A DNA stretch of 52,612 nucleotides. Origin: Lachnospiraceae bacterium. Its GTDB lineage: Bacteria; Bacillota; Clostridia; Lachnospirales; Lachnospiraceae. Positions 26,654 through 36,275 of this stretch are shown here, in pieces; position 1 is the stretch's first letter, and each line of letters opens with the position of its first letter. The notes under the pieces are model-generated. The model worked only from the letters and a program-made list of their open reading frames with translations. It ran no database searches and had not been told where the DNA came from. The position numbers and the translations under genes were made by a program. The stretch covers positions 1 through 52,612 of the forward strand of contig JAFUPV010000020.1 of NCBI GenBank assembly GCA_017472605.1, read 5' to 3'.

Positions 26654-28081
26654 CTATTCCTGCGGATGAATCAGCGGAAGCGTTACGGTAAAGCAGCTTC
26701 CTTCTCCCGGCTTGCTTCGAAGGGTGATGGAACCTCCATAATATCCGACCGTATGCTTTACAATGGAAAGACCAAGGCCGGTTCCGCCAATCCGCTTGCT
26801 CCGTCCCTTGTCCACACGGAAAAACCGTTCAAAAACGCGGCTCTGATCTTCCGGGGAAATACCGATTCCGGTATCCTCGACTTCAATGACCAGACGGTCC
26901 TTCTGGCGTCGGACATCCAGGTTTACCCGGCCATCCGACTGATTGTACTTGATCGCATTGCTGATCAGGTTTGAGACGATTTCCTCAAAATGGGTTCTGT
27001 TCATATAGAATTCCGCAGATTCGCATTTCATCTGAATGGATACACCGGCCGCAGCAGCCGCAGGCTGAAGCTTGCTGACAATCTCTTCTGCCAGCACAGT
27101 TACCTGAAGTGTCTCCATACAGGGAGTGGTTTCTTTTGTTTCCAGCCGCGATATTTTCAGAATATCATTTACCAGCTCTGTCATGCCCTCCACTTCGCGG
27201 TGAATCCGGTTTAAAAACATGTTTTTTGTGTCCTCGTCCTGTGCCATTCCGCTCTGCAGCAGCTCGGCATATCCGCGGATCGCAGTCAGTGGTGTTTTCA
27301 GTTCATGGGACGCATTGCTGAAAAATTCCTGCCGGACCTGTTTCTCCTTTTCTCGCTTCTGAAACGCTTCACGGACGTGGTTCGACATGCTTGTTGTCGT
27401 ATCCGCGATGATATTCAGCTCTTTGTAAGGATATTTCCGAAAATGGAACACATGGTAACCATCCTCAAATTCCGACATCTCTTTTGCGATTTCCATCAGA
27501 GGACTCGTTATGGAACGGGTCAGCCGTGCTGTCAGAACTGCAGCCAGCGCCAGTGAAATCAGAAAGCTGGAAAGAAACACTTCGACAGTCATCAGAAGAA
27601 TCTGGCTCATCGCTGCCGTCTCCTGCGAAAGACGAAGAATATCCTGATTCTTTTTGGAATAGATAGCCGCATAGATCATGGAGGTGGCAAAGGTATCAGA
27701 AAAACGGCTCTCGTAACCGATTCCATCGTTCATTGCATCCTGCACTTCCGGTCTCTCGCGGTGGTTCTCCATCTGGCTGACATCCCTCACACCGGTATCC
27801 GCCACAACGGTTCCGTTCTGATCAATCAGCGTAAACCGGTAGCGTTCTTCCAGCGTCTCCTGATATTGTTCCAGCTGCTTTGCCACATCACCGGACCGGT
27901 CCAGTGTGCTGTCAACGATCAGAAGGATGTCTGTCATGTCACCTTTGATCTCATGCTGAAACAGCCAGTAGGAGGCAATGCTGGAGATCGTTCCGCTGAT
28001 CAGCAGCGCCAGTATCAGTGTGATTCCAATCCGTGTGATGATCGCAGTCTTCATTGACCCTTTTTCCATCCGATCATTCAT
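26654..28081 (-). CDS. sensor histidine kinase (PhoR-like), no adjacent regulator
   Basis: About 475 residues: transmembrane helix (residues 12-36), extracytoplasmic sensor region, second helix (about 155-180), HAMP, HisKA with FFSNASHELKTPLTAIRGYA, and an HATPase domain with VSNLISNAIKYN, VEDTGIGIS and GGTGLGLSIVKH. The phospho-accepting His lies in SHELKTP. The start is uncertain: the ATG at 28081 overlaps the preceding gene's stop, which suggests coupling, and ATGs at 28069 and 28054 are alternatives. No response regulator lies next to it in the window, which is unusual; the preceding gene is sigma-factor-like. Confidence 0.92.
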   Translation of the reverse strand: MNDRMEKGSMKTAIITRIGITLILALLISGTISSIASYWLFQHEIKGDMTDILLIVDSTLDRSGDVAKQLEQYQETLEERYRFTLIDQNGTVVADTGVRDVSQMENHRERPEVQDAMNDGIGYESRFSDTFATSMIYAAIYSKKNQDILRLSQETAAMSQILLMTVEVFLSSFLISLALAAVLTARLTRSITSPLMEIAKEMSEFEDGYHVFHFRKYPYKELNIIADTTTSMSNHVREAFQKREKEKQVRQEFFSNASHELKTPLTAIRGYAELLQSGMAQDEDTKNMFLNRIHREVEGMTELVNDILKISRLETKETTPCMETLQVTVLAEEIVSKLQPAAAAAGVSIQMKCESAEFYMNRTHFEEIVSNLISNAIKYNQSDGRVNLDVRRQKDRLVIEVEDTGIGISPEDQSRVFERFFRVDKGRSKRIGGTGLGLSIVKHTVGYYGGSITLRSKPGEGSCFTVTLPLIHPQE

Positions 28082-28601
28082 CCTCACTCGTCTTATATTT
28101 TTCTGTATCTGTAGAAACCGCATTGACTGCTTCCTTCATCAGCAAACGGATTCTGTCTTCCGGCATTTTCATTTTTTCCGCGATTTCTTCCAGTGTCGCT
28201 TCTCTTCCCAGTTCCTCTGCCATCATCGTTGTCACTTTGTTCAGGACATTGACAGAAGCTGTTACTTCTTCCTCGAGCCGTTCATTCTGCGCCTGACTGT
28301 CCCGAAAAGCCTCCATTGCCGTTGTTACAGCAATTGTCCGCATCCGGAGAAAGTCCCCTTCTTTGTAATTGCGCACAAGAAGCATCAGTGCCATGTTTCC
28401 TTCCTGGATCAGATCGGAAACATCCACATGCTCACTGCTGTACTGATCTGCCATTTCCGCTACATAGGAAAGACTGCCGTTTATCAGTCGTTCCGCTGCG
28501 TCCTTCGCAGGCAGCGCAGCCAGCAGTGTTTTCATCTCCTCTTCCTCAAGAGCCGGGATCTGTTTCAGCTCTTCCAAATACATCTGACTATATGCTCCCA
28601 T
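28074..28601 (-). CDS. sigma-70-like protein lacking region 4
   Basis: A 175-residue protein. Residues 1-20 (AYSQMYLEELKQIPALEEEE) resemble sigma region 1.2, and VDVSDLIQEGNMALMLLVRNY matches region 2. The segment MAEELGREATLEEIAEKMKMP matches the region 3 helix-turn-helix-like fold. The sequence then ends, so the -35-binding region 4 is absent. It could act as an anti-sigma or modulator, or bind core polymerase without promoter choice. The ATG at 28601 follows GGAG by 7 bases. Its stop overlaps the histidine kinase start, suggesting a functional pair. The family is known to me only as sigma-like. Confidence 0.75.
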   Translation of the reverse strand: MGAYSQMYLEELKQIPALEEEEMKTLLAALPAKDAAERLINGSLSYVAEMADQYSSEHVDVSDLIQEGNMALMLLVRNYKEGDFLRMRTIAVTTAMEAFRDSQAQNERLEEEVTASVNVLNKVTTMMAEELGREATLEEIAEKMKMPEDRIRLLMKEAVNAVSTDTEKYKTSEDE

Positions 28602-28645
28602 TTCTTTTCTCCATTCCAATGTTTTTCTTTCGCTTTTATTTAAAA

Positions 28646-31069
28646 TCAAATCTGCCCGTCTGTCAAGCGCCGGTTCAGATTTTCCCAGAATTCTTCGATC
28701 TGGCGGCCGGCTTCGGAAGCTTTCAGCCGCCGGCAGTCACTCCACTCGACCGGAAACTGTTCTCTGCAATCTCTGCGGAGAAACCGCTCATCCAGCAGCA
28801 GAATGATGCCATAATCCTCCGCTGTACGGATCAGTCTCCCCGCTGCCTGCAAAACACGGTTCATTCCGGGATAGAGGTACGCGAACGTATATCCGTCTTT
28901 TCCCTGCTCGGAATAGAACCGCTGAAGAATTTCCTGCCGCGGACTTACCTGCGCAAGTCCGAGCCCGGCGATCATGACTCCGATCAGTGCCTCTTTCTGA
29001 AGATCGATTCCCTCGGAAAAGATTCCGCCAATCACACAGAAACCGACTGTCGGCTTTGCTTTCTGCCGGAACGTTTCCAGGAATTGTTCTCTGTCCTCTT
29101 CTGTCATCCCTGTTTCCTGTACTGCGATCTGATAGGAATCCGGTATCCGAACCACAGCCATTATTTCCTGCAGATAACGGTAGGACGGAAAAAACACCAT
29201 GTAATTTCCTTCTTTCGCCCGGAGCATGGCTTCCACATAAACAGCATAACGCAGGTATTCGTCTTTGTTTCTTCTTGAATAGCGTGTACTGACGTCTGCT
29301 CCGATTCCAATCATCCGGCGGCTGCTGTCGAAGGGGGAACGGACATAGACTGCAGGAACCTCTTCCTCGCCCCAGATCAGTTCTTTGTAATACTGGATTG
29401 GCAGAAAGGTGGCAGAAAAGAAAATGGACGCGGTACCCTGACTGCAGCATTCACGAATCCGCTTTGCCGGATTGACACACAATTCGTGGATCCAGAATTT
29501 TCCATCTTCTCCATGTTCCGTATAAATCCGGTAATTCTCATCCAGCTGCTCATAAACGTTCATGAAGTCACGGACATGGAAAAAAAATTCGCTCGCTTCT
29601 TTGGACGAGATCCAGCCCGGATATTTGTCACTGATTGTCATCAGCTCACCATAGAGCTGCTCCAGCGCCATCACAAACGCCCCCATCCCTTCTCCTTCCG
29701 GCAGCAGACGCCAGGTATCGCATTCCCGTTTCAGTTCCAGGAGTTTTCGGTTACAGCTCTCAATCCGCTTGACGATGGCAGGCAGCTCCCGATAGTGCTT
29801 TTTTGCTTCCAGAAACTCTTCTTTGTTCAAATGCGCACTGTACATTTCTCTCGCCCGCTCTACCAGATTATGGGCTTCATCGTTAAGAAAGATGTATGCT
29901 CCTTTTTCACCGTCGGAGAAGAACCTCTGCAGACGGACGTTTGGATCATAGAGATAATTATAGTCACAGACGATTACGTCTACCCAATATGTGACATCAA
30001 GGCTCATCTCAAAGGGGCAGACCTGATATTTCTGCGCGTATGAAAGAAGAATCTCCCTGCTTACTTCCTCTTCCTGACAGATCAGATCATAGACTGCTGC
30101 ATTTACACGGTCAAAATGTCCTTTTGCAAAGGGACAGGCCAGTGGGTTGCAGTCCATCGTTTCCATAAGACACAGCTTTTCTTTTGCTGTGATTGCCGCA
30201 AAGGACAGTTTCGCCCCCGTTTCCCTGAGAATATGAAGTCCTTCCATTGCAACGGAACGGGTTATTGTCTTTGCCGTCAGATAGAAAATCTTATCTGCTG
30301 TTCCCTGACCAAGCGCCACAACGGAAGGAAACAGAACGGACAGTGTTTTTCCGATTCCTGTCGGTGCCTGAAGAAACAGCGTTTCCCCGTTTTGGATTGT
30401 CCGATAGGAAGCAATTACAAGATTCCTCTGACCGGGACGATAGGAATAGGGAAACTGGATGCCGTCCAATGACTGATTTCTCTCTTTTCTGTGATGAAAG
30501 ATGAACTGCGCCCACTTTCCATACTCCCTTATGTAGGAATTAAATTCATCTTCCAGACGGGCAAAGGAATAGAGCTGGGAAAACCGCCGGATTTCTTCTG
30601 TGTCCGGCTGACAATACGTGATCTGTATCACAGCAGAAGACAGATGGTTCTGCAGCGCATAGATGTAGCCATAGCAGACTGCCTGAGCCAGATGAACGGC
30701 TAACGGTTCTTCCAGCTTGCTGATGTCCATGAAAACAACCATGATCTCATCAATCGTTACGGATATCCTGTCCGATGGCTGTTCTTCTGAATTCTCCGTC
30801 GCCAGAACCGGTTCCGTCAGAATCCCGTCTGCACGTCCTTCCAGGATCAGTTCCAACTCTCCAAGAGGAACCACATGACGCAGCGTTACTTCAGCCTGAT
30901 AACCGCTTCCCATCTGTTTTTGTATTTTTCTGTGAAGTCTGCTTCCTGTCAGCATCGCATCCCGCTGGACTTTTGTGCTTCTGCGGTTGTCAATGCTGCC
31001 GCTTCGCAGAACAAATTCCACAAGATTTCTCACGGAAATCCGGATCTGATTTTCCACGATTCGGTACAC
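28646..31069 (-). CDS. XPD/DinG-type ATP-dependent DNA helicase with N-terminal nuclease-like domain
   Basis: An 807-residue superfamily 2 helicase. The N-terminal domain (residues 1-140) resembles a PD-(D/E)XK nuclease fold: GRADG, VTIDEIM and QAVCYGY. Walker A is APTGIGKTLS and Walker B is LNDEAHNL. Cysteines in LCLMETMDCNPLACPFAKG and VCPFE are placed like the Fe-S cluster of XPD/DinG. Helicase motif VI includes LQAAGRLIRT. The frame is open to a GTG at 31129, but the GTG at 31069 follows AAAGGAGG by 6 bases and is preferred. The nuclease-like site has Met where Lys is usual (M110), so cleavage may be lost. Confidence 0.9.
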   Translation of the reverse strand: MYRIVENQIRISVRNLVEFVLRSGSIDNRRSTKVQRDAMLTGSRLHRKIQKQMGSGYQAEVTLRHVVPLGELELILEGRADGILTEPVLATENSEEQPSDRISVTIDEIMVVFMDISKLEEPLAVHLAQAVCYGYIYALQNHLSSAVIQITYCQPDTEEIRRFSQLYSFARLEDEFNSYIREYGKWAQFIFHHRKERNQSLDGIQFPYSYRPGQRNLVIASYRTIQNGETLFLQAPTGIGKTLSVLFPSVVALGQGTADKIFYLTAKTITRSVAMEGLHILRETGAKLSFAAITAKEKLCLMETMDCNPLACPFAKGHFDRVNAAVYDLICQEEEVSREILLSYAQKYQVCPFEMSLDVTYWVDVIVCDYNYLYDPNVRLQRFFSDGEKGAYIFLNDEAHNLVERAREMYSAHLNKEEFLEAKKHYRELPAIVKRIESCNRKLLELKRECDTWRLLPEGEGMGAFVMALEQLYGELMTISDKYPGWISSKEASEFFFHVRDFMNVYEQLDENYRIYTEHGEDGKFWIHELCVNPAKRIRECCSQGTASIFFSATFLPIQYYKELIWGEEEVPAVYVRSPFDSSRRMIGIGADVSTRYSRRNKDEYLRYAVYVEAMLRAKEGNYMVFFPSYRYLQEIMAVVRIPDSYQIAVQETGMTEEDREQFLETFRQKAKPTVGFCVIGGIFSEGIDLQKEALIGVMIAGLGLAQVSPRQEILQRFYSEQGKDGYTFAYLYPGMNRVLQAAGRLIRTAEDYGIILLLDERFLRRDCREQFPVEWSDCRRLKASEAGRQIEEFWENLNRRLTDGQI

Positions 31070-31112
31070 CGGATGCCTCCTTTCTGTTCTCCTGGATGTA
31101 TTAGCAACGAAA

Positions 31113-31139
31113 GGCAGCACCGTTTTCACGGTTACTGCC
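31113..31139 (-). terminator. weak terminator-like hairpin between the Sel1 protein and helicase genes
   Basis: GGCAG..ACCGT pairs with ACGGT..CTGCC around a GAAA loop, followed on the minus strand by TTTCGTT. The stem is strong but the T-run is short, so termination may be partial. Confidence 0.45.
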
Positions 31140-31198
31140 CCTCCATTTCACGTTCAGCATCTCTCTCGCCAAAAAGTATCGGCCAGATCTGCCATCCG

Positions 31199-34100
31199 TT
31201 ATTCAGCCTCGCGGCTGATCAGTGAAACCTGTTTCGACGCAAGGTCAACCAGATATTCACCAGCCTGTTTTCCATTCATGGTCACAACGACATAGTTTTC
31301 CATGGTATGAACAACAGAACTCCAGGTTCCTGTCTTCTGACGCGCGAGAACGGTTTCCATACCACTTCCGTTGGGTCTGACACGAACCAGCTTTCCGCGG
31401 TAAATGCCATATACCCAGTTTCCGTTCGCCGCCAGGCCTTCACATTCTGCAATTCCGTCCAAAGGCAAAGAAACCAGCTCCTTTGACTCCATATCGTAGC
31501 TGTAAAGCATGTCGTATCCCTGATGATACAGGAGCAGATAGCGGTCAATTACCTGAGCCCATGCAATGTCGCTGCCTGCAAATGGCAGTTCCAGAATTTC
31601 TTTTCCGCTTCTGTCGTACCGTTCACGGCCAATCTGTCCGTCAGAGGTTACATAGTAAGCGTATTCTGTTGAAAAGCTCAGGAAACGCTCTGCTTCCATC
31701 CACTGCGTTCCTGCCGGATTTTCTCCGATGATATATTCTTTGTTTCCGGCAAAAATGCTGTTGTTCATGATGAAGACATCCGATCCTGCCTCAATTCCGC
31801 CAGCCAGTGTCTGCAAATTCACACCGGATTCATGGACACTGTATACCGTACCGTTTGCTCCATCCTCTACATAGTAATATACCGTTTCACCGATCAGATT
31901 CATGCCGTTCGCAAATTCCGCCACATGAGCCATTTCTGCTTCTGTCTGTTTTCCGGCATAAACCATATGATTCTTCTCGTCAAACGGACCAAGTTTCGCA
32001 AAGACACAGCCGGAAGCCGGTACAGGAATCTCGGCATATGGACGATCCGAAAAAACAGGAACAGAAGGTGCCGGTTCCGTTGGTGTTACAGGATTTTCAC
32101 CGACAGCAGTTGTCTCTTCCTGACTTTCCTCTGCATCTGTCTGATCTTCTGTGCCCGCTTCCCCTGATGTTTCTTCTGTCACTTCCACACTGACAGTCGC
32201 ATCTTCCTCTGATGTTTCTTCCGGGCTCACTTCTTCGCTGGAAGATTCCTCCGGACTTTCTTCTTCACTGGAAGATTCCTCCGGGTTTTCTTCTTCACTG
32301 GAAGATTCCTTCAGGCTCTCTTCTTCACTGGAAGATTCCTCCGGGCTTTCTTCTTCACTGGAAGATTCCTTCAGGCTCTCTTCTTCATCGAAAGATTCCT
32401 CCGGGCTTTCTTCCTCACTGGAAGATTCCTCCGGGTCCTCTTCGTTCGCGGTCGGATCTTCCGGCGATTCTTCCGTTTCCATCATCGGAACGGCTGCATC
32501 AACTGTTTCTTCTTCCAGGCTTTCGTCCTCGGTCATCTCCTGATCCGAGCTCCATTCCGCTGATGTCGTTTCTTCTGGTGTCTGTTCTTCTGATGTCTGC
32601 TCCTCCGAGGTCTGCTCTTCTAATGTCTGCTCTTCTGAGGTCTGCTCCTCCGAGGTCTGCTCTTCTAATGTCTGCTCTTCTGAGGTCTGCTCCTCCGAGG
32701 TCTGCTCTTCTGATGTCTGCTCTTCTAATATCTGCTCTTCTGAGCTTCTCTCTTCTGAAGACTCTTCATTGGTAACATCTTCTTCTGTCGTTCCATCGAC
32801 AGAAGAAGATTCCTCCTCCAGATGGAAAACCTCTTTCAGCTGTTCCGGAACGTTTCCCGTTGCAAACATGACTGCCGCAGCAACTGCAAGAACAGCAGCC
32901 GTGGAAGCAACACCGATGAAAAACCAGGAGAGAAATCCGCTTCTTTCGGATTCTTTTTCCGGCTCATCCAATTCTGATTCCATTCTTTCCGCAACCATCT
33001 GATGAAACGCGGAATTGGCATCATCAAGTCTGTCTGCATCCAGCGCTTCCTCTGTATTTTCCGGTTCCGAAGAATCCGTTGCTTCTTCACTCGCTTCCAA
33101 TTCGTCGGACTCCGGTGTTTGAATGGAGTTCTCCGGTTTCGCGGATTCTTCTGACTCAAACATCGCTTTCAACTCAGCCGCATCCGAAAAACCAATCGAC
33201 TGATCCCGGTTTTGGACATCATCCGATTTCTCCGGCTCTTTCGGAAGAGTCGATGTCTCCGATTCTCCCAGGATAACTGAATTTACCGGTTCTTCCGCGG
33301 TAATCATTGCCTCTGATTTTTCCAGTTTCTCCGCAGTGACCGTTTCTTCTGGTTTTCCTACGTCCTCCGCAGTGACTGTTTCTTCTGGTTTTTCCGCGTC
33401 CTCCGCAGAGACCGTTTCCTCTGTTTTTTCCGCGTCTTCCGCAGTGACCGTTTCCTCTGGTTTTTCTACGTCCTCCGCAGTGACCGTTTCTTCTGGTTTT
33501 TCCGCGTCTTCCGCGGCAGCAGACGCCTCCTGCCCGTTGGAAGCAGCCGATGTTTCTGTCTTCTCAGAACCGTCTTCCGGCGGCATTGGCTCTGCTGATT
33601 TACTGGACATTTCCATGCTTTCAGGCAGCGACTCCGAATCCACATTTACTTCGTTAATCGGAATCTGTGCACCCAGTCTTTTGCTGATTGGCTCCATGCT
33701 CTTGGCACTGACCTCATCATAACTGTCATCGGGATTCTCGTCTGCCAGAATTTCTTCAATTACTTCATCCGGAAGATCATCCAGCACATCTTCATCGATG
33801 ATCATTTCCAGTTTGCGAACCGGCGGCTTCTTTTCCGCTTCCTGTATCACGTCAGCTTCCTCCGGTTTTGTCGTTTCCACTCCTGCTTCTTCCTGATCAT
33901 CCGCATCTGATTTCTCAATCTCCGATTCCATCACCTCTTTGCGGGCAGAATCCTCATAGCCAATACCATCCGAATGATCTTCCCGGACTGCATAATCATC
34001 AATCAATCCCAGATTATTTTTTGAAGACGCTTTCCGCTCCTCTTTCCATTCCTCATCAAAGGATTCCTGTGCCGGTTCCTCTTCCACAGGTGTTGTCCGT

Positions 34101-36118
34101 TTTCTTTTTGGCGTCGCCATCGTGGTCTTTGTCACCTTCGCACCAGTGGCAAGCAGCGATGCAATGAAGTTATCATCCGACGCCTCCCACTCTTCATTTT
34201 CATCCTCCAGCTCCGGATCCAGTTCATCCCCTTCATAGTCAACGAGTTCATCTTCCATGTCGGAAATCTCATTCACTTCAACCGGAGGACGTTTTGATTT
34301 CTTTCTCCGTTCCGGAACGGATTCGGTTCTGGCTGCATGTTCATCAATCTTCTGTGAAACAGCAGCGGCATCAACCGGTTTCAGACGTGCGTTGAACGTT
34401 GACGGAAATTCCCAGTCTCCATCCTCATCCGGCTCACCATCTTCCGGATACTCGTCATCTTCCAGTTCATCCGATTCCAGCTCCGACTCGTCGCAGGCAT
34501 CCTCGTCTTCCAATTCCGGCAAAGCATCCTCATCCTCGTCTTCCAGTTCCGACAAAGCATCCTCATCTTCCTCTTCCAGTTCCGCCTCATCGGAGTCATC
34601 TTCCTCATTCCGCGTATCTGTATCACGAAAATCCTCTGCGTCCGAATGGTACGCTTCATAACCGTCCTCATCCGGCAGATTTTCCTCACCGACATTCTCC
34701 TCTGCTTTTGACTCACTCATCTGATCAAAAGAGTCTGCTGCGTTTGAATCATCTGCGGAGAAATCCTCATTCTGTTCGGTGCTGTCTTCGTCGGACGTTT
34801 CCCGCTTTGCCGCTTCTTTAATGCTCGCTTCATAGGCTTTGATCAGCATCTGATCATCGTCATCAAACACTGCATTTTCAGCCGGTATTTCTGATTCGTC
34901 CTCCTGGTCATCAGCCATTTCCTGTTCTTCATGACCGCCGATTTCTTCTGCTACCATTGTTTTATCAAGCGGACTTTCTTCTTCCGCTGCAGAAGCGGAC
35001 ACCCCGGTCTGACTTTCCAGCTCAAGGCGGAGAGATTCCAGTCCCTCATCAGCAAGGCGCCATCCCTTTTTCTGAGACAGTTCATAGAACATAGATGCCT
35101 TTTCATAGCTCTTGACCACATACTGTCCCTGCTGGTACAGACGGCCCAGATAGTATGCCGCCTCACCTGTCAGAAAATCCGTATCCTCTTCTACCTGACT
35201 TAACCAGTCATATGCCAGCTTTTCATCCTTATCAAACAGCTTGCCATTCGCATAGCAGGTACCAATGATCATGGCAATCGTCGGATCCTGCACCTGATTT
35301 GCCGCTTTCGATGCCCAGACATAAGCCTTTCGCAAATCATATTTTCCGGACTTCCGCTCAAAGTAGTAATGAGCCAGATAAATCTGCGCATCCAGAATGC
35401 CATCCTCTGCCGCCTCTGTCATCAAACGCTCTGCAACAGAAACATCCTTAATCGCTTCCGGATCCCGGAAATAGATCAGCGCCAGTTCCATCTTGGACGC
35501 AGAATACCCCTGTCTTGCCGACTTAAAAAACCACTCAGCCGCTTTTCCATAGTTTTTCTGAACGCTTCCATATCCATTTTTATAAATCAATCCCAGATTA
35601 TGCTGCATCTGCGGATCTCCATGAGATGCGGCGCTCTGATACCATTTGAGAGCAACCAGATCATTGGGTTCCACACCGATACCAACCAGATAGCAGTATC
35701 CGAGATTGTACTGCGCATCCGGATAGTCCTGCTGAGCAGCTGCCTGATACCAATAGACTGCTGCTTCCGGGTTCTGTTCCACTCCATTTCCTTCCGCATA
35801 GCAGTTTGCCAGTCCATACTGTGCCTGCGGGTTGCCGAGTCTTGCTGCCTCATAAAACTGTTTTGCCGCTTCCTGATACCAGTACTGTGCCGCATCCCGT
35901 TTCTTTTCGATTCCAATACCGTCCTCGTAGCACTTTGCCAGCTGGTACTGTCCGGCGGCATTCCCCGCATTCGCAGCGGAAAAGAAACACTGCGCCGCTG
36001 CGCTGAAATCAACAGCCACACCATTTCCTTCTTTATAGCAGATTCCCAGTTTCACAAGGGCTTCTGTATTTCCATTCTGTGCAAGACGGTATAGTTCTTC
36101 TACCGTATATGAATTCAT
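31199..36118 (-). CDS. giant Sel1-repeat membrane protein with acidic repeats and extracellular beta-propeller-like domain
   Basis: A 1639-residue protein. Residues 1-350 hold about nine Sel1 (TPR-like) repeats with motifs such as AQYGLANCYAEGNGVEQNPEA; these normally bind proteins. A long acidic, disordered region follows (350-1070), including six or so 12-residue repeats. One transmembrane helix (FLSWFFIGVASTAAVLAVAA, about 1090-1110) crosses the membrane. Outside, Glu/Ser/Thr-rich pentapeptide and decapeptide repeats form a stalk, and the C-terminal about 280 residues look like a DUF5050-type propeller (VYYYVEDGANGTVYSVHESG). The topology (N-terminus inside) follows from the lack of a signal peptide. 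The ATG at 36118 follows GGGAG. I know no function for this architecture. Confidence 0.85.
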   Translation of the reverse strand: MNSYTVEELYRLAQNGNTEALVKLGICYKEGNGVAVDFSAAAQCFFSAANAGNAAGQYQLAKCYEDGIGIEKKRDAAQYWYQEAAKQFYEAARLGNPQAQYGLANCYAEGNGVEQNPEAAVYWYQAAAQQDYPDAQYNLGYCYLVGIGVEPNDLVALKWYQSAASHGDPQMQHNLGLIYKNGYGSVQKNYGKAAEWFFKSARQGYSASKMELALIYFRDPEAIKDVSVAERLMTEAAEDGILDAQIYLAHYYFERKSGKYDLRKAYVWASKAANQVQDPTIAMIIGTCYANGKLFDKDEKLAYDWLSQVEEDTDFLTGEAAYYLGRLYQQGQYVVKSYEKASMFYELSQKKGWRLADEGLESLRLELESQTGVSASAAEEESPLDKTMVAEEIGGHEEQEMADDQEDESEIPAENAVFDDDDQMLIKAYEASIKEAAKRETSDEDSTEQNEDFSADDSNAADSFDQMSESKAEENVGEENLPDEDGYEAYHSDAEDFRDTDTRNEEDDSDEAELEEEDEDALSELEDEDEDALPELEDEDACDESELESDELEDDEYPEDGEPDEDGDWEFPSTFNARLKPVDAAAVSQKIDEHAARTESVPERRKKSKRPPVEVNEISDMEDELVDYEGDELDPELEDENEEWEASDDNFIASLLATGAKVTKTTMATPKRKRTTPVEEEPAQESFDEEWKEERKASSKNNLGLIDDYAVREDHSDGIGYEDSARKEVMESEIEKSDADDQEEAGVETTKPEEADVIQEAEKKPPVRKLEMIIDEDVLDDLPDEVIEEILADENPDDSYDEVSAKSMEPISKRLGAQIPINEVNVDSESLPESMEMSSKSAEPMPPEDGSEKTETSAASNGQEASAAAEDAEKPEETVTAEDVEKPEETVTAEDAEKTEETVSAEDAEKPEETVTAEDVGKPEETVTAEKLEKSEAMITAEEPVNSVILGESETSTLPKEPEKSDDVQNRDQSIGFSDAAELKAMFESEESAKPENSIQTPESDELEASEEATDSSEPENTEEALDADRLDDANSAFHQMVAERMESELDEPEKESERSGFLSWFFIGVASTAAVLAVAAAVMFATGNVPEQLKEVFHLEEESSSVDGTTEEDVTNEESSEERSSEEQILEEQTSEEQTSEEQTSEEQTLEEQTSEEQTSEEQTLEEQTSEEQTSEEQTPEETTSAEWSSDQEMTEDESLEEETVDAAVPMMETEESPEDPTANEEDPEESSSEEESPEESFDEEESLKESSSEEESPEESSSEEESLKESSSEEENPEESSSEEESPEESSSEEVSPEETSEEDATVSVEVTEETSGEAGTEDQTDAEESQEETTAVGENPVTPTEPAPSVPVFSDRPYAEIPVPASGCVFAKLGPFDEKNHMVYAGKQTEAEMAHVAEFANGMNLIGETVYYYVEDGANGTVYSVHESGVNLQTLAGGIEAGSDVFIMNNSIFAGNKEYIIGENPAGTQWMEAERFLSFSTEYAYYVTSDGQIGRERYDRSGKEILELPFAGSDIAWAQVIDRYLLLYHQGYDMLYSYDMESKELVSLPLDGIAECEGLAANGNWVYGIYRGKLVRVRPNGSGMETVLARQKTGTWSSVVHTMENYVVVTMNGKQAGEYLVDLASKQVSLISREAE
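32208..32452 (-). repeat. tandem 30-base repeats (EESSSEEESP) in the Sel1 protein stalk
   Basis: About eight near-identical 30-base units on the minus strand encode the decapeptide EESSSEEESP with small changes (LKESS, FDEEES). Variation is mainly at two codons. Confidence 0.9.
32568..32755 (-). repeat. tandem 15-base repeats (SEEQT) in the Sel1 protein stalk
   Basis: About a dozen 15-base units encode SEEQT/LEEQT. They form a higher 45-base order because LEEQT recurs every third unit. Confidence 0.9.
33298..33516 (-). repeat. tandem 36-base repeats (AEDxEKPEETVT) in the Sel1 protein
   Basis: Six units of 36 bases encode the 12-residue motif AEDAEKPEETVT with conservative changes. They lie on the predicted cytoplasmic side of the membrane helix. 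Confidence 0.9.
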
Positions 36119-36190
36119 AAAAACTCCCCCGTTACTTGTTTCGAATCGACAATGCACATCGATTCGTGAGTTTTTTCGATAGTCTATACT

Positions 36191-36219
36191 ATTTTATCAC
36201 AAATACGTTTTCAGTGCAA
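36191..36219 (-). promoter_or_regulatory. promoter of the Sel1-repeat gene
   Basis: On the minus strand TTGCAC (36214-36219) and TAAAAT (36191-36196) are 17 bases apart. The leader contains an 8-bp stem, CGAATCGA/TCGATTCG (36142-36166). Confidence 0.7.
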
Positions 36220-36275
36220 GTATTAACCCTGATGCATTTCCATTTCGACATTTTTATTTTTTTTCAAAAAAACTG

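Noticed and set aside
31070-31129. Longer helicase N-terminus from GTG at 31129
   Set aside because: This segment includes a terminator-like hairpin, and a much better AAAGGAGG site stands before the GTG at 31069.
32208-32755. CRISPR-like regular repeats
   Set aside because: Units are directly adjacent, in frame and without unique spacers; they encode acidic peptide repeats.
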